Shown piece by piece: positions 62,939-64,000 of a DNA stretch of 64,000 nucleotides. Each line of letters starts with the position of its first letter. Position 1 is the stretch's first letter. The stretch spans positions 186,001-250,000 of the forward strand of contig CANQPM010000002.1 of assembly GCA_947625775.1 (NCBI GenBank). Direction: 5' to 3'. The notes under the pieces are model-generated. The model made no database searches, was not told the origin of the DNA, and worked only from the letters and a program-made list of their open reading frames with translations. This DNA comes from an uncultured Lachnospiraceae bacterium. GTDB taxonomy: Bacteria > Bacillota > Clostridia > Lachnospirales > Lachnospiraceae. Made by a program: the position numbers and the translations under genes.

Positions 62939-64000
62939 ATGAAGAAAAAGTCTAATTTTATTGTACAGGGAAGCATACTTGCGATGGCGGGCGTGCTGTC
63001 GAGGATTATAGGCATAGCAAGGCGTTTTCCTATGGAGCATATCATAGGCGATAAGGGAAACGGATTTTATTCGGCGGCGTATGAGGTTTACGCGATGATG
63101 CTGATTATATCGTGCTACAGCCTGCCGCTTGCGGTGTCAAAGGTGGTTTCGTCAAAGCTGAACAAACGGCAGTACAGGAGCGCGGAGAGGGCGTTTCAGT
63201 GCGCTTTGATTTTTGCCATAGTGACGGGCGGCATTACGTTTTTTGTATGCGAATTTTTTGGAGATTTCCTCGCGGCGGACGTTATGCTTGAGCCTATGAG
63301 CGCGCTTGCCCTAAAGGTGCTTGGTCCAGCGCTTTTGATAGTGTCTGTCATGGGCGTGTTCAGGGGATATTTTCAGGGGCTTGGCACTATGACGCCTACG
63401 GCGATTTCGCAGATTTTAGAGCAGGTCTTTGTGCTGATTGGAAGCATTGCGGGCTCTTATATCCTGTTTAATTACGGTGAAATGGCAGGGGTTTTGTACC
63501 ATGATGAGGATTATGCGCCGTCGTATGGAGCGGCGGGAGCGTCTATAGGTCCTGTCGTGGGCGCGGTAGTGGGGCTTGCGTTTTTGCTCTTTATATTTTC
63601 CATGTACAAGACAAAGCTGAGACGGCAGATAAAGCGTGAAAAGCCTGGAAGGACTGACAGCTACGGTCAGATTTTCAAACTGATACTTCTCACGATTTTT
63701 CCTGTGCTTTTGAGCACTACGGTTTATAACCTCAGCAATGTAATTGACATCAGGATTTACAATGATGTGATGATACAGAAGGGCTTGGAGGACATAAAGG
63801 CGTACAACTGGGGCGTGTATTCGGGGAAATACAGGGTGCTTGTGAATGTGCCGATTGCGCTTGCAAACGCTATGTGTTCGTCTATTGTGCCCGTGCTTAC
63901 GGGGCTTATGGTGAGGGAGGAATACTCGCAGGCGAAAGAAAAGATAGGACAGGCTATGCGCTTTACGATGATTGTCGCGATACCGAGCGCGGTGGGGCTT
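62939..64000 (+). CDS. SpoVB/MurJ-type flippase, 3' end outside window
   Basis: The frame is open from ATG 62939 (AGGAG 9 nt upstream) to the last base, 354 codons without a stop. The N-terminus FIVQGSILAMAGVLSRIIGI and later VMGVFRGYFQGLGTMTPTAI and LLTIFPVLLSTTVYNLSNVI are typical of the MOP flippase superfamily, SpoVB/MurJ branch, which moves lipid-linked cell-wall precursors. About 10 helices are visible. It follows ybeY by 49 bp. Which branch it belongs to cannot be told without the C-terminus. Confidence 0.88.
   Translation, partial: MKKKSNFIVQGSILAMAGVLSRIIGIARRFPMEHIIGDKGNGFYSAAYEVYAMMLIISCYSLPLAVSKVVSSKLNKRQYRSAERAFQCALIFAIVTGGITFFVCEFFGDFLAADVMLEPMSALALKVLGPALLIVSVMGVFRGYFQGLGTMTPTAISQILEQVFVLIGSIAGSYILFNYGEMAGVLYHDEDYAPSYGAAGASIGPVVGAVVGLAFLLFIFSMYKTKLRRQIKREKPGRTDSYGQIFKLILLTIFPVLLSTTVYNLSNVIDIRIYNDVMIQKGLEDIKAYNWGVYSGKYRVLVNVPIALANAMCSSIVPVLTGLMVREEYSQAKEKIGQAMRFTMIVAIPSAVGL

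Overview
The window reads as chromosome of an endospore-forming, chemotactic Firmicute, most likely a Lachnospiraceae-type clostridium. The main grounds are the CotJABC spore-coat genes, YqfC/YqfD, a SpoIID-domain protein, a GerA/SpoVAF germination protein, a Firmicute-type 6S RNA, a T-box in front of pheST, Gram-positive two-component/ABC modules, and AGGAGG-type ribosome sites throughout. Nothing looks like an integrated phage, a plasmid or a CRISPR array. Species-level placement is not possible from this sequence alone.

Layout. 0-8 kb: a partial membrane protein, a cytosolic zinc-sensing chemoreceptor divergent from a membrane chemoreceptor that is followed by a solitary sugar-binding lipoprotein, then thrC, a small membrane protein and deoC. 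8-15.6 kb: an aminopeptidase P, a 166-bp palindromic element, pckA, a small Xre regulator with three matching operators, and an MBOAT/SGNH acylation pair. 15.7-25 kb: two convergent small-RNA transcription units, a lone nuclease-like gene, a VanR/VanS-like two-component system, 6S RNA, SpoIID-like and YihY-like genes, and an AAA ATPase/nuclease. 25-36 kb: a DUF3298 lipoprotein, mazE with a broken mazF, T-box-pheS-pheT-queA, a PilZ protein, a MATE exporter, a second long palindrome (228 bp), and a TPM-like protein. 36-46 kb: two aconitase-superfamily (small+large) dehydratase pairs that flank a block of poorly known genes. 45.4-52 kb: a BceRS-AB-like antimicrobial-peptide module whose regulator and kinase are split by a MITE-like hairpin and a toxin-antitoxin pair. 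52-57 kb: DUF305, dUTPase, a PIN toxin-antitoxin pair, cotJABC, a germination gene and an orphan antitoxin. 57-64 kb: pdp and the conserved yqfC-yqfD-phoH-(yqfF slot)-ybeY operon, then a flippase cut by the window end.

The most interesting unexplained items are: the two long intergenic palindromes with branched tops; the convergent RNA pair at 15.77-16.12 kb next to a solitary nuclease gene; the interrupted RR-HK pair; the PgpH-slot protein whose HD residues are missing; the mazE/mazF relic; and the two non-leucine-type dehydratase pairs. Several regulators have clear palindromic or direct-repeat operators lying on near-consensus promoters. All assignments come from reading the sequence; no database search was run.
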